64,000 bases of DNA, taken from the NCBI GenBank assembly GCA_035637655.1, contig DASPWT010000222.1, positions 1-64,000 of the forward strand, read 5' to 3'. A program made the translations under genes and the position numbers. Position 1 is the first letter of the stretch; every line of letters starts with the position of its first letter. Below the pieces are notes generated by a model that was given only the letters and a program-made list of their open reading frames with translations, was not told where the DNA came from and made no database searches. Shown here piece by piece: positions 50,715-60,251 of the stretch. This DNA is from VBDM01 sp035637655 (GTDB lineage: Bacteria > Pseudomonadota > Gammaproteobacteria > Burkholderiales > SG8-39).

Positions 50715-52013
50715 TCAAGACCCCTGCCGCGCCCCCCGAACCTCGGTCCGGGCGGCCTCGATCCCCTGCATGACGTCGGCTACGGTGTGGAACGATCCAA
50801 ACACCGCGATTCTATCATTTTCGGTTGCCCGCTTCCGTGCGGCGGCATAGGCTTCGAGAGGGTTCCTGAAGCAAAGCACATCGCCTGCCGCACTTGCTCT
50901 TGCAAGGGCATCAGCCAGCATGCGCGCGCCAGCGCCGCGCGGCACCGAAAGGTCGGCCGCAAACCAAGCTGAAATCCTGTCTTTCAACGCCCGGCAGACC
51001 CCGTCGATGTCCTTGTCCCGCAACATGCCGAACACGGCATAGGTCTCCGGATAAAAGCCCATCCCGGCGAGGTTCTCCGCGAGCACGCCCGCGGCCTGCG
51101 GATTGTGCGCGACGTCCAGAACGACCGTCGGTCGACCGGGAAGTACCTCGAATCGCGCCGGAAGCTGCACGTGCGCAAAACCGTTGCGGATGTCCTGCAT
51201 GCCGACCGGAAGGCGCGCACGCATGGCATCGAGCGCGGCAAGTGCCGCGCTGGCATTCGCAAGCTGGCGTTCGCCCCTGAGCGCAGGGGGCGCGAGCCCG
51301 CCGCGGCGCACGCCCCGTCCCCAAAACATCCATTGCTGCCCCTCCCTCCGGTAGCCAAAATCCCGGCCGATCAACCGGAGGTCCGCACCCACCGCACCCG
51401 CACGGTCGAGAACGCTGCGGGGCGGATCCGGATCTGCGACCACCGCGGGTTTACTCCCACGGAAGATCCCCGCTTTTTCGGACCCGATGCGCTCGCGCGT
51501 GTCGCCGAGGTAATCGGTGTGGTCCAGATCAACGGAGGTCAACAATGCGCAGTCTGCATCGAAGGCGTTGACCGCGTCCAGGCGCCCCCCCAGGCCGACC
51601 TCCAGGATCACGGCGTCGAGCGCCTCGGCCGCAAAAATCTCCCACGCAGCCAGGGTGCCGAACTCGAAGTACGTGAGAGTGATCTCACCGCGAGCGCGCT
51701 CGACCGTCTCGAACGCCGCGCACAGGCGCGCGTCGCTCAGAGGCACGCCGTCGAGGCGAACGCGCTCGTTGTAACGAAGGAGGTGCGGCGATGTGTACAG
51801 ACCCACCCTGTACCCGGCGGCGAGCAGAATCGCTTCCAGCATCGCGCAGGTCGAGCCCTTGCCGTTGGTGCCGGCGACGGTGAAAAGCGACGCCGGGCTC
51901 GACCTTGCGAGCACGTCGCGCACTTTCGCCACGCGCTCCAGCCCGAGCTGGATGGATTTCGGATGGATGCGCTCGATGTAGTCGAGCCACTCAGCGAGGC
52001 TGCGGCCGGGCAT
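50715..52013 (-). CDS. folC: Bifunctional folylpolyglutamate synthase/dihydrofolate synthase
   Basis: 432 residues. Mur-ligase fold: P-loop in VAGTNGKGSTCAMLEAILLAAG (about 45-65), SVDLDHTDYLGDTRERIGSEKAGIFR and the C-terminal VLDVAHNPQAAGVLAENLAG. Adds L-glutamate to dihydropteroate and folates. 16 bases after accD. Confidence 0.95.
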   Translation of the reverse strand: MPGRSLAEWLDYIERIHPKSIQLGLERVAKVRDVLARSSPASLFTVAGTNGKGSTCAMLEAILLAAGYRVGLYTSPHLLRYNERVRLDGVPLSDARLCAAFETVERARGEITLTYFEFGTLAAWEIFAAEALDAVILEVGLGGRLDAVNAFDADCALLTSVDLDHTDYLGDTRERIGSEKAGIFRGSKPAVVADPDPPRSVLDRAGAVGADLRLIGRDFGYRREGQQWMFWGRGVRRGGLAPPALRGERQLANASAALAALDAMRARLPVGMQDIRNGFAHVQLPARFEVLPGRPTVVLDVAHNPQAAGVLAENLAGMGFYPETYAVFGMLRDKDIDGVCRALKDRISAWFAADLSVPRGAGARMLADALARASAAGDVLCFRNPLEAYAAARKRATENDRIAVFGSFHTVADVMQGIEAARTEVRGARQGS

Positions 52014-52029
52014 GAAGCGGGAATCGGGA

Positions 52030-52899
52030 TCAGCTTACCGAGGGAGCTTGCCGCTGCAGAAGCGTAAGAAGATTCGCGAGCTTGTCGCGCATCTGGCGCC
52101 GGTCGACGATCATATCGATTGCGCCCTTCTCGAGCAAGAACTCAGCGCGCTGAAAGCCTTCGGGGAGCTTCTCGCGCACGGTCTGCTCGATAACGCGCGG
52201 CCCGGCGAAACCGATGAGCGCTCGCGGTTCGGCAATCACGACATCACCGATCATGGCGAAGCTTGCCGACACCCCACCCATGGTCGGGTCGGTGAGAACC
52301 GTGATGAACGGGAGCTTGCGCGCCGTGAGTTGTGTCAATGCCGCCGTGGTCTTGGCCATCTGCATGAGCGAAAAAAGCCCTTCCTGCATACGCGCACCGC
52401 CGGTCGCCGTGACGCACACGAGCGGCAATTGCTGGTCGAGGCACGCGTGCACCCCGCGCACGAAGCGTTCCCCCACAGCCGACCCCATCGATCCGCCCAT
52501 GAACTCGAACTCGAAAGCGGCGACAATGAGGGGCACGTTTTTTATGGCGCCCTGCATCACGACCAACGCTTCGGTTTCGCCGGTGGCCTTCTCTGCTTCC
52601 TCGAGCCGTTCCGGGTAACGCCTGTCGTCCTTGAATTTCAGGCTGTCGACCGACGCGACCTCGACGCCGATCTCGAAGCGCCCTTCGGGGTCGAGAAGGA
52701 GATCGAGCCGTCCCCGTGCCGAAATACGGTTGTGATAGCCGCATTTGGGGCAGACGTTGGCGTTCTTTTCCAGATCGGTTGCATACAGCACCGCCGCGCA
52801 AGAGGGACACTTGCTCCACAGACCTTCCGGGACGTTTTTCTTCGCGCCGGTTCCGGTGCGGTTGATCTTGGGGGGAAGCAGCTTTTGGAGCCAGCTCAT
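52030..52899 (-). CDS. accD: Acetyl-CoA carboxylase carboxyltransferase subunit beta
   Basis: 289 residues from ATG 52899, overlapping the trpA stop as ATGA. N-terminal zinc ribbon (CPSC and CPKC pairs at about 30-55), then the crotonase-like transferase domain (GGARMQEGLFSLMQMAKTTAAL, TDPTMGGVSASFAMIGDVVIAEP, FAGPRVIEQTV). With AccA it transfers carboxyl from biotin to acetyl-CoA to make malonyl-CoA. trpA-accD-folC is a conserved betaproteobacterial run. Confidence 0.96.
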   Translation of the reverse strand: MSWLQKLLPPKINRTGTGAKKNVPEGLWSKCPSCAAVLYATDLEKNANVCPKCGYHNRISARGRLDLLLDPEGRFEIGVEVASVDSLKFKDDRRYPERLEEAEKATGETEALVVMQGAIKNVPLIVAAFEFEFMGGSMGSAVGERFVRGVHACLDQQLPLVCVTATGGARMQEGLFSLMQMAKTTAALTQLTARKLPFITVLTDPTMGGVSASFAMIGDVVIAEPRALIGFAGPRVIEQTVREKLPEGFQRAEFLLEKGAIDMIVDRRQMRDKLANLLTLLQRQAPSVS

Positions 52900-53705
52900 G
52901 CGTCGATCGCCCTGCGAATTTCCTTGAGGAAGGTCGCGCCCTTCTCCACGCAAGTCCCGGGGGAGGCCTGTTCCATTTCTTGGATTATTCGGCTGCCGAT
53001 CACGACAGCGTCGGCGATCTGGGCCACGCCACGTGCGGTCTGTCCATCGCGGATGCCGAATCCCACTCCTACCGGAAGCCTCGTCTTGCCGCGAATCGCC
53101 GGCAACTTGGCGGCAACATCGTCCAAATCAAGGTGCTTGGCCCCGGTCACGCCGCGCAGCGACACATAGTAGATGTAACCGCTGGCAAGCCTTGCCACCT
53201 GCTCGATGCGCGTCTCGGTGGACGTCGGTGCAAGCAAGAAGATCATATCGATGCCGCGTGCGCGGAGCATTGCCGCGAATTCAGCGCTTTCCTCGGGCGG
53301 ATAATCGATCACCAAGACTCCGTCCACTCCCGCCTGGCGCGCGGCGTCGGCGAAGCGCTCCAATCCCATCGCCTCGATTGGATTGGCATACCCCATCAGG
53401 ACGATCGGGGTCGACGGGTCCGTGTCCCGGAATTCCGCGACGAACGCAAGTACGTGGTTCAGCCCGATATGGTTTTTCAGCGCTCTTTCGCTTGAACGCT
53501 GGATCACGGGCCCGTCGGCCATGGGATCGGAAAAGGGCACGCCCAGCTCGATGACGTCGGCTCCCGCCGCAACCAGCGCGTGCATGAGCGGCACGGTCAA
53601 TTCGGCTTGTGGGTCTCCGGCCGTAACGTAGGGAATCAGGGCCTTTCGGCGCTCGCGTGCGAGCCGTTCGAAAGCAGACTGGATTCTCGACGCCGCGGCT
53701 TTCAT
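52896..53705 (-). CDS. trpA: Tryptophan synthase alpha subunit
   Basis: 269 residues from ATG 53705, overlapping the methyltransferase stop as ATGA. Cleaves indole-3-glycerol phosphate to indole. Catalytic Glu in DVIELGVPFSDPMADGPVIQ (about residue 50) and Asp in VLVIDYPPEE; GFGIRDGQTA lies in the phosphate-binding part. The upstream open frame to 53999 is not TrpA. Separated from trpB by a DNA methyltransferase gene. Confidence 0.95.
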   Translation of the reverse strand: MKAAASRIQSAFERLARERRKALIPYVTAGDPQAELTVPLMHALVAAGADVIELGVPFSDPMADGPVIQRSSERALKNHIGLNHVLAFVAEFRDTDPSTPIVLMGYANPIEAMGLERFADAARQAGVDGVLVIDYPPEESAEFAAMLRARGIDMIFLLAPTSTETRIEQVARLASGYIYYVSLRGVTGAKHLDLDDVAAKLPAIRGKTRLPVGVGFGIRDGQTARGVAQIADAVVIGSRIIQEMEQASPGTCVEKGATFLKEIRRAIDA

Positions 53706-54508
53706 AGCGCCGCAGCGCTTCGAACCGGGACCGTGACGGCTCCAACATCCGATTTGCAAAGACGGGCCACGCGCCGCTTCGCCAGCGCGCAGTAATCCGG
53801 ATTGATCTCGAAGCCGATGAAGCGCCGACCGTGCTTGAGCGCTGCAACCGCTGCGGTGCCGGTACCCATGAACGGATCGAGCACGAGCCCGTCGGAAGGG
53901 CAGCTCGCCAACACCATGCGCTCGATGATCTCGAGCGGCTTCTGAGTAGGATGATCCTCGCGCTCCGGATCCTGGCGGTGAATCCTCGTCACGCTCCACA
54001 CGTCCTTCGGGTTATAGCCCACCTCGAGCCATTTCTTGCCGACGAAAATCGAGCGCGTTCGCGCGCGCTTTGTTTCGGCGTCGTAGGGAATGCGCACGCC
54101 GTCAATATCGAAAAAGTAGTCCTTCGAGCGCGCGAACAGGCCGATCGTGTCGTGGACGGAGGAGAATTTCCGCGTGCTGCCGCCCATGCTCGGCACTTTC
54201 CGGTCCCAGACGATCTCGTTCACCATCGTCAAGCGCGTCTTCAGATAACTGAAAACTTCCGGACTGTGCTGCCAGGTCAGAAAAACGTAGAGGCTGCCGG
54301 TTGGCTTGAGCTTCGGAATCACGGCATCGATCCAGCGCCGGGTGAATGCGAGATACGCTTCCCCGCTCAGGCGGTCCGAGTCGTTTCCGTAGTCCTTACC
54401 GAGGCCGTACGGAGGATCGGCGACGATGAGATCCACGCTCGCCTCGCGCACGCGGACGACGCAATCGAAGAGATCTCCATTGAGGAGCGTTGCGTGCGGA
54501 TCGCTCAA
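53702..54508 (-). CDS. Site-specific DNA methyltransferase between trpB and trpA
   Basis: 268 residues from TTG 54508, which overlaps the trpB stop as TTGA. Motif IV DPPY at residues 31-34 and the SAM-binding DPFMGTG at 211-217 appear in the order of the beta class of amino-methyltransferases (N6-adenine or N4-cytosine). VWSVTRIHRQDPEREDHPTQKPLEIIERMV is the usual motif before the SAM site. No restriction endonuclease gene adjoins it, so it is an orphan. A methyltransferase in this trp-operon position is widespread in betaproteobacteria, so it is an ancient resident, perhaps regulatory. Recognition site cannot be read from sequence. Long upstream open frame is a shadow of trpB. Confidence 0.88.
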   Translation of the reverse strand: MSDPHATLLNGDLFDCVVRVREASVDLIVADPPYGLGKDYGNDSDRLSGEAYLAFTRRWIDAVIPKLKPTGSLYVFLTWQHSPEVFSYLKTRLTMVNEIVWDRKVPSMGGSTRKFSSVHDTIGLFARSKDYFFDIDGVRIPYDAETKRARTRSIFVGKKWLEVGYNPKDVWSVTRIHRQDPEREDHPTQKPLEIIERMVLASCPSDGLVLDPFMGTGTAAVAALKHGRRFIGFEINPDYCALAKRRVARLCKSDVGAVTVPVRSAAAL

Positions 54509-55704
54509 AGCCGGATCCCCGATTTTTCCGCGACGGTGTGCATGTCCTTGTCGCCCCGTCCCGAAAGATTGACCAGCAGAATCCCGTCCCTCGGCAGCGT
54601 CGGTGCAAGCTTCGCCGCGTGGGCGAGCGCGTGCGCGGACTCGAGCGCCGGAATGATGCCCTCGCAGCGGCACAGGTCGTGGAACGCGGCGACGGCCTCT
54701 GCGTCGTCGATGGTGACGTATTCGGCCCGGCCGGTGTCCTTGAGCCAGGCGTGCTCGGGGCCCACACCCGGGTAATCCAGCCCTGCCGAGATCGAATGCG
54801 TCTCGACGATCTGGCCGTCTTCGTCCTGAAGCAGATAGGTGCGATTTCCGTGCAGCACCCCCGGCCTGCCCGCGCACAGCGACGCCGCATGCTTGCCGCT
54901 GGCTATGCCGAGTCCGCCCGCCTCCACGCCGATGAGCTTCACGGCTTCGTACGGGATATAGGGGTAGAAGATCCCCATTGCATTCGAGCCCCCGCCGACG
55001 CAGGCAATCACCGCGTCGGGTTGGCGGCCGCACAGCTCCGGCACCTGCGTCAGGCACTCGCGACCGATGACCGACTGAAAGTCGCGCACCATCATCGGAT
55101 ACGGATGCGGGCCGGCGACGCTGCCAATGATGTAAAAGGTGTTGTCGACGTTGGTGACCCAGTCGCGCATCGCTTCGTTCAGCGCGTCCTTCAGCGTTTT
55201 CGATCCCGATTCGACGGGCACGACCGCCGCCCCGAGAAGCTTCATGCGATGGACGTTCTGCACTTGGCGCTTGATGTCCTCCGAGCCCATGTATACCACG
55301 CACTCCATGCCGTAACGCGCCGCAACCGTCGCAGCCGCCACGCCGTGCATCCCGGCGCCGGTTTCGGCGATCACGCGCGGTTTGCCCATGCGCCTTGCAA
55401 CGAGGGCCTGCCCGACGGTGTTGTTGATCTTGTGAGCGCCGGTATGGTTGAGATCCTCGCGCTTGATGTAGATCTGGGCTCCGCCGAGCATCTGTGACCA
55501 ACGCTTGGCATGATAAACGGGGCTCGGGCGACCGACGTAGTGCTTGAGCTCGTACTCGAACTCGGCGACGAATTCCGGATCCTTCCGGCAAGCTTCATAG
55601 GCGCGTTTGAGTTCATCGAGCGCGTGCACCAGCGTCTCGGCGACGAACACGCCGCCATACCGGCCGAAGTGTCCCTGCTCGTCCGGAAGCTCATGCATCT
55701 TCAT
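54505..55704 (-). CDS. trpB: Tryptophan synthase beta subunit
   Basis: 399 residues. PLP-dependent condensation of indole with serine. PLP lysine in LNHTGAHKINNTVGQAL (about residue 90), phosphate loop CVGGGSNAMGIF, and GRGDKDMHTV near the end. Overlaps trpF by 14 bases. Confidence 0.97.
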   Translation of the reverse strand: MKMHELPDEQGHFGRYGGVFVAETLVHALDELKRAYEACRKDPEFVAEFEYELKHYVGRPSPVYHAKRWSQMLGGAQIYIKREDLNHTGAHKINNTVGQALVARRMGKPRVIAETGAGMHGVAAATVAARYGMECVVYMGSEDIKRQVQNVHRMKLLGAAVVPVESGSKTLKDALNEAMRDWVTNVDNTFYIIGSVAGPHPYPMMVRDFQSVIGRECLTQVPELCGRQPDAVIACVGGGSNAMGIFYPYIPYEAVKLIGVEAGGLGIASGKHAASLCAGRPGVLHGNRTYLLQDEDGQIVETHSISAGLDYPGVGPEHAWLKDTGRAEYVTIDDAEAVAAFHDLCRCEGIIPALESAHALAHAAKLAPTLPRDGILLVNLSGRGDKDMHTVAEKSGIRL

Positions 55705-56314
55705 GCTTTACCGCTCCGATAAAATCGGCGATTTTCGCCGCGTCCTTGATTCCCTTGGACGCCTCGACGCTGCTCGAAACATCGACCGCGTAGGGCCTGG
55801 TGCGGCGTATGGCGCCGGCGACGTTGCCGGCAGTCAGGCCGCCCGAAAGGATGATCGGCCTCGCCATGCGCTCCGGCACGAGACTCCAGTCGAACGAGCC
55901 GCCCGTTCCACCCCAGAGATCCTCGTGGAAAGCGTCGAGCATCCACGCGGCGGCAGCACCGTAAGGCGAGAGGTATTTTAGCAAATCCAGCCCGGGCCGA
56001 ATGCGCGCGGCTTTGACGTACGGACGGGAGAAACTCGAGCAGAACTCGGGTGGCTCGTCGCCGTGGAACTGCAGAAGCGCTACGCCGCACTCGCCGATCA
56101 CGCGCTCGACATCTTCGCGCGCGGGGTTGACGAACACAGCGACGGTCGCGACAAAGGGCGGCGCGCTCATCGCGATCTCCAGTGCCTGATCGAGGGTCAC
56201 GCAGCGCGGGCTGGGACGATAGAAGATCAGCCCGATTGCGTCGGCGCCGTGCGCAGCGGCGGCCCGCGCATCTTCCACGCGCGTAATGCCGCAAATCTTG
56301 ACTCGCGTTCTCAT
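55691..56314 (-). CDS. trpF: Phosphoribosylanthranilate isomerase
   Basis: 207 residues from ATG 56314, overlapping the truA stop as ATGA. TIM barrel: RVKICGITRVEDA with the catalytic cysteine (about residue 8), LQFHGDEPPEFC, and SGGLTAGNVAGAI at the phosphate site. The longer open frame to 57058 lies within truA and is not TrpF. truA-trpF-trpB is a standard order. Confidence 0.95.
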   Translation of the reverse strand: MRTRVKICGITRVEDARAAAAHGADAIGLIFYRPSPRCVTLDQALEIAMSAPPFVATVAVFVNPAREDVERVIGECGVALLQFHGDEPPEFCSSFSRPYVKAARIRPGLDLLKYLSPYGAAAAWMLDAFHEDLWGGTGGSFDWSLVPERMARPIILSGGLTAGNVAGAIRRTRPYAVDVSSSVEASKGIKDAAKIADFIGAVKHEDA

Positions 56315-57105
56315 CGCCCGGATTCCAAGTCGAACGGCATCATAGGGGGAAACGCCGGCAGGCTCCAGCGCGCGTCGTATTTCACTCCGAAGAGATACAG
56401 GCCCTCGGCGGAGAACGTCGGTGCCGCCAGCCGCCGGTCTTGCGCGGCAATCAGCTCCGAGATCCATTGCGGCGGTTGATTGCCCTTGCCGACGTACACA
56501 AGACATCCGATGATATTGCGCACCATGTGATGCAGAAACGCATTTGCGGTGAAATCGAAGAGGAAATATGCGCCGCTTGCGCGTATCCCCGCGCTTTGCA
56601 TGACCCGCACCGGGGTCTTCGCCTGGCACTCTGCGGACCGGAAGCTGGAAAAATCGTGCTCTCCGATCAGGCGATCGACGGCTTTGCGCATCCTCTCCAG
56701 GTCGAGCGGAAGATGAAACCAGCCGGTGCGCCCCGCGAGCAGCGCCGGCCGCACCGGGTGGTTGTAGAGAACGTAGCGGTAGGTTCGCGAGAGCGCCGAA
56801 TAGCGCGCGTGAAAGTCTCCGGCAACGGGGGTCGCCCACTGCACGGCGATCCCGTCCGGAAGCAGCGCGTTTGCGCCGCGCACCCAGGCCGACTCGGGGC
56901 GCTCCACCGAGGTTTCGAAATGCGCCACCTGGGCGCTCGCATGCACGCCCGCGTCGGTGCGTCCGGCGCCGGTCACCGCGATCGGCTCGCCGCTTATTTC
57001 CGAAAGCGCGCGCGAGAGATGATCTTGCACGGTGTTGCCGGAGGGCTGCGATTGCCAACCTTCCATGCCCGCGCCGCAGTAGCTCACTCCGATGGCAAAC
57101 TTCAT
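56311..57105 (-). CDS. truA: tRNA pseudouridine(38-40) synthase
   Basis: 264 residues. Catalytic aspartate in AGRTDAGVHASAQVAHF (about residue 51), preceded by YCGAGMEGWQSQPSGNTVQDHLSRAL. Isomerises U38-U40 in the anticodon arm of many tRNAs. 66 bases after fimV. Confidence 0.96.
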   Translation of the reverse strand: MKFAIGVSYCGAGMEGWQSQPSGNTVQDHLSRALSEISGEPIAVTGAGRTDAGVHASAQVAHFETSVERPESAWVRGANALLPDGIAVQWATPVAGDFHARYSALSRTYRYVLYNHPVRPALLAGRTGWFHLPLDLERMRKAVDRLIGEHDFSSFRSAECQAKTPVRVMQSAGIRASGAYFLFDFTANAFLHHMVRNIIGCLVYVGKGNQPPQWISELIAAQDRRLAAPTFSAEGLYLFGVKYDARWSLPAFPPMMPFDLESGR

Positions 57106-57171
57106 TCTACGATCCCGAAAACAACGATCGGCGCACGAGGCGCCGATCGTTCGATGAGAACTCGGTGGAGA

Positions 57172-60063
57172 TCAGCCGAGCGCCTGGAGCATCGTTTGGG
57201 CCTGTTGTTGCTGCGCCGAATCGCCTTCTTTCACCACTTCCTTCAGCAACTCGCGGGCCCCGTCCTTGTCGCCCATCTCCTCGTACGCCTTGGCGAGGTC
57301 GAGTTTGGTCGCGACTTCCTGCCATCGCGCGTCCGGAGCGCCGCCTGAACCGTTGCCGCCGCCGGGCGTACCGAGATCCAGGCTGATGTCGGCCAGATCC
57401 ACCGCGGGCGTCCTGGGCGTCTCGGTTTTCGCTTCACTGCCACCAGTCGGTGTTCCAAGGTCGAAATCAATCCCTCCCAAGTCCGCAGCAGGAGCCGCAG
57501 AGGCGCCCGGTGCAGCATCGGCCCTGTCGCCCATCGGCAAATCGAAATCGATGCTGAGGGGCTCCGCTGCCGGAATGGCGCTCGCCGCAGCCGCGGTCCC
57601 GACGGGTGCGGACTTGTCTCCGCCAAGACCGAGATCGAAATCGAGACCCGCCGCGGACTCCGCCGGGGACGCCGATCCAACCCCCAGATCGAGGTCCGGC
57701 AGCGGAGCCGGCCCTCCTGATGTCGCCGCGCCGATGTCAAAATCGATGTTGAGAGGTGCCGCGGGCTCCAGCGTCGGTTGAGTGCTTGTGCTGAGGGCCG
57801 GCATTTGCGCTGTCTCGTTGAACCCCTGCGGTACGTTTCCCGGCTTGCCCCCGTAAAGCGCATTGGCCGGATCGATCGACAATCCCAAACCGGCCACCTT
57901 TTCCCATTCCGCCCCGCGTCCGCCGGTTGCGGCGCGCAGCTCGTTTGCGGCCGCCTCGAATGACCTTGCATCCTTCCGATTGGCGTAAATCTCGAGGAGC
58001 TTGACGCGAATCGCCTGGCGACTGGAATCCTTGGCGAGCGCGTCTTTCAGGATCTCCTCGGCCTGGGCATCGCGACCGTAGGCCATATAGACGTCGGCTT
58101 CCGCGATCGGGTCGATCTCCTCGGTGTCGGCCCTGCCGACACCACCCTGACTGAAATCGCTCTGCAGCGAGCTCGAGCTGGTGTCAACGCTACGACCCCC
58201 GGCGCTCCCCAGTACCGAGTCCGCGTCCGAAGGCACGACGCTCATGATGCTGTTCTCGAATTGCGAGTTGCGTTTGCGGCGCCAGGCGTAAGCCGCGTAA
58301 CCCGCCAGCAGGAGCACGGCAACCCCCCCACCGCCGAGTGCGATGGGGTTGTCGAGCAACTCATCCACGAAGCTGGCTTCAATCGGCGGAGGCGCTGGAG
58401 CGGCCTTGGCCGCTGCCTTGGGAGCGGCTTTCGCGACCTCCGTTCTCGCGGGTTCCGGCGCTTTGGCGGCAGACTCGGAGGCCTTCTCCGGCTCGGGCGC
58501 TTTCGCAGTTTCGGGAGCTTTTGCCCCTTCCGGTGCCTTCGCAGGTTCGGGTGCCTTGGCACCCTCAGGGGCCTTTGCGGCCGCGGATGCCTTGGCTGCC
58601 TCCGGAGCTTTGGCTGGTTCCGGAGCTTTCGCCACCTCCGCCGCCTTGGCGCCCAGCGGGGCCTTGGGCGCTTCCGCTTTGGCTACAGGCGCGGCCTTGG
58701 CGGGCTCGGTGGCTTTCGCGGCGGGCGCGGCTTTTGCGGCTTCCGCCTGCTGCTGTAACTGGGCTCCGGTCTGGCTTTTTATCTGTGCCAGTTTCTGCAT
58801 ATCCTGCAGATTCTTTTCCAGGAGAGCGATGCGTTCCTTGGCTTCTTTCAGCGCATTATCTTTGGCTGCCAAGTCATCGGCCGCTGCGGTGCCCGCGGCC
58901 TTTGCGCCGCGCTTGGCGTCGTCTGCGCGGGAGAGACGCAGCTCATCCTTGGGCGGTTCCTTGGACGGCACCGGCTTTTCCTCCCTGGGTGCGCTGATCT
59001 GACCGGATACCTGACGGCCCGCCTGAGACGCAGGCGTCGATGCGACCGCGATTCCGAGGCTGCGGCGGTATTCGTTGAAGTCGGCGTACTGGGCGGAGAC
59101 GATGCGGCGCGCATCAACCGCCGCCACTGCCCCGGCCGCGTCCTTGTCCGGAATGCTGACGATCTTGCCCGCACGCAAACGGTTCATGTTGTCGGCCACA
59201 AACGCTTCTTGATTCGCGCGGAACAGTGCGACCAGCATCTGCTGCAAGGTCACGCCCTCAACTTTGTTTCGCATGGCAATCTTCGAGAGCGTATCGCCGC
59301 GTACGACCTCGTAGATATCCGAGACCCCGGGCACCTGGACCAGTCCAGCGGGCGCCGCGGCAGCAGGCGCCGCGTCCACCTGAACGGGCACGGGTCCGGC
59401 CGGCTTCACCTCGGCCGGCAGGACTTGAACTTGCGCCGGCGACGTCGATTCCCCGACCGTTTCCCGCGGCGGAGCACCGGTCTCCGCCGCTACTCGAGGG
59501 GGAGCATTCGGTTCTGCAGAAGCGGCGGGCGCCGCCGGGACCGGTTCCAAGGGTGACGCCGGTGCAACGGGTTCAGCCGATGGTGCCGACGCAAGCGGTT
59601 CCGGTGGCTCGGCCGCCGGCAGCTGCGCGGCGCGGAGCGGCTTAGGTTTTGGCGGACCGGCATATTCGGGTGGATCGAGCAGGAAGGTGTATTCGCGGAC
59701 CAGACGTCCGTTCGCCCAGTTCAACTCTACCAGCATATCGATGAACGGCTCGTTGATCGGCTGGCCGGACGTGAGAGTCATCACGTATTGGCCACCAGGC
59801 CGTCGCTGGACGGCAAACTTGACCGACAGCAGCGCCGGATTCAGATCTATGTTGGCCTGGCGGAAAACCTCCCCCGGGGCAAGCCGCGCCCCCAGCGTGT
59901 CGCCTTCACTGCGCTGCAAAGAAACGATCTCGATTTCCGCTCTGAGCGGCTGCCCAAGCGCGGACAGAACCGACAACTTACCCAAGCCCGCCGCCCAGGC
60001 GAGCGAAGGCAGAATCAGGCTCACGACTGCTACCAAACAAGTTTTTGAGGCGAACTTCCCCAC
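57172..60063 (-). CDS. fimV: FimV/HubP-family polar/pilus assembly protein
   Basis: 963 residues from GTG 60063. Signal peptide (CLVAVVSLILPSLAWA), FimV N-terminal domain (LGKLSVLSALGQPLRAEIEI, about 26-140), Pro/Ala linker, LysM peptidoglycan-binding domain (about 247-300: YEVVRGDTLSKIAMRN), coiled coil (about 400-430), a low-complexity region of AKAPEPAKAPEGAKAPE-type repeats (about 440-550), one membrane helix (about 571-592) and a cytoplasmic part with TPR-like repeats (about 640-720), acidic DIGAATSGG-type repeats and the conserved C-terminal FimV helix pair (WQEVATKLDLAKAYEEMGDKDGARELLKEV). Needed for type IV pilus function and polar localisation. Lies between asd and truA as usual. Confidence 0.92.
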   Translation of the reverse strand: MGKFASKTCLVAVVSLILPSLAWAAGLGKLSVLSALGQPLRAEIEIVSLQRSEGDTLGARLAPGEVFRQANIDLNPALLSVKFAVQRRPGGQYVMTLTSGQPINEPFIDMLVELNWANGRLVREYTFLLDPPEYAGPPKPKPLRAAQLPAAEPPEPLASAPSAEPVAPASPLEPVPAAPAASAEPNAPPRVAAETGAPPRETVGESTSPAQVQVLPAEVKPAGPVPVQVDAAPAAAAPAGLVQVPGVSDIYEVVRGDTLSKIAMRNKVEGVTLQQMLVALFRANQEAFVADNMNRLRAGKIVSIPDKDAAGAVAAVDARRIVSAQYADFNEYRRSLGIAVASTPASQAGRQVSGQISAPREEKPVPSKEPPKDELRLSRADDAKRGAKAAGTAAADDLAAKDNALKEAKERIALLEKNLQDMQKLAQIKSQTGAQLQQQAEAAKAAPAAKATEPAKAAPVAKAEAPKAPLGAKAAEVAKAPEPAKAPEAAKASAAAKAPEGAKAPEPAKAPEGAKAPETAKAPEPEKASESAAKAPEPARTEVAKAAPKAAAKAAPAPPPIEASFVDELLDNPIALGGGGVAVLLLAGYAAYAWRRKRNSQFENSIMSVVPSDADSVLGSAGGRSVDTSSSSLQSDFSQGGVGRADTEEIDPIAEADVYMAYGRDAQAEEILKDALAKDSSRQAIRVKLLEIYANRKDARSFEAAANELRAATGGRGAEWEKVAGLGLSIDPANALYGGKPGNVPQGFNETAQMPALSTSTQPTLEPAAPLNIDFDIGAATSGGPAPLPDLDLGVGSASPAESAAGLDFDLGLGGDKSAPVGTAAAASAIPAAEPLSIDFDLPMGDRADAAPGASAAPAADLGGIDFDLGTPTGGSEAKTETPRTPAVDLADISLDLGTPGGGNGSGGAPDARWQEVATKLDLAKAYEEMGDKDGARELLKEVVKEGDSAQQQQAQTMLQALG

Positions 60064-60094
60064 TTGCCACCCTGAACCTAAGTGGAAACAAATT

Positions 60095-60123
60095 AAAATA
60101 CCATCATGGCCTTAGCCTTGCAA
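60095..60123 (-). promoter_or_regulatory. Candidate sigma-70 promoter of fimV
   Basis: On the minus strand, -35 TTGCAA (60123-60118), 17-base spacer, -10 TATTTT (60100-60095). It lies about 32 bases before the GTG start. Plausible but only moderately matched. Confidence 0.4.
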
Positions 60124-60251
60124 GCTCAACTTTCATCTCAGAAATTGCGTCAAGTGACTATTTTCTCACGAAGTTTGCTTGTTTTTCCCCTGAAAAGCCC
60201 GGGGAAGAGGGGTGATCGGACCCGAAGCCCTCGACCGCCCGCTTGAGCGGC

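Noticed and set aside
53702..55591. A single 629-residue methyltransferase including the region opposite frame of trpB
   Set aside because: Residues before the TTG at 54508 are an out-of-frame reading of trpB (Arg/Gly-rich, no motifs). The real protein is 268 residues.
58440..58740. Ala-Lys-Pro-Glu repeat tract in fimV read as a CRISPR or tandem-repeat locus
   Set aside because: It is an in-frame low-complexity linker with variable units and no spacers; such tracts are normal in FimV proteins.
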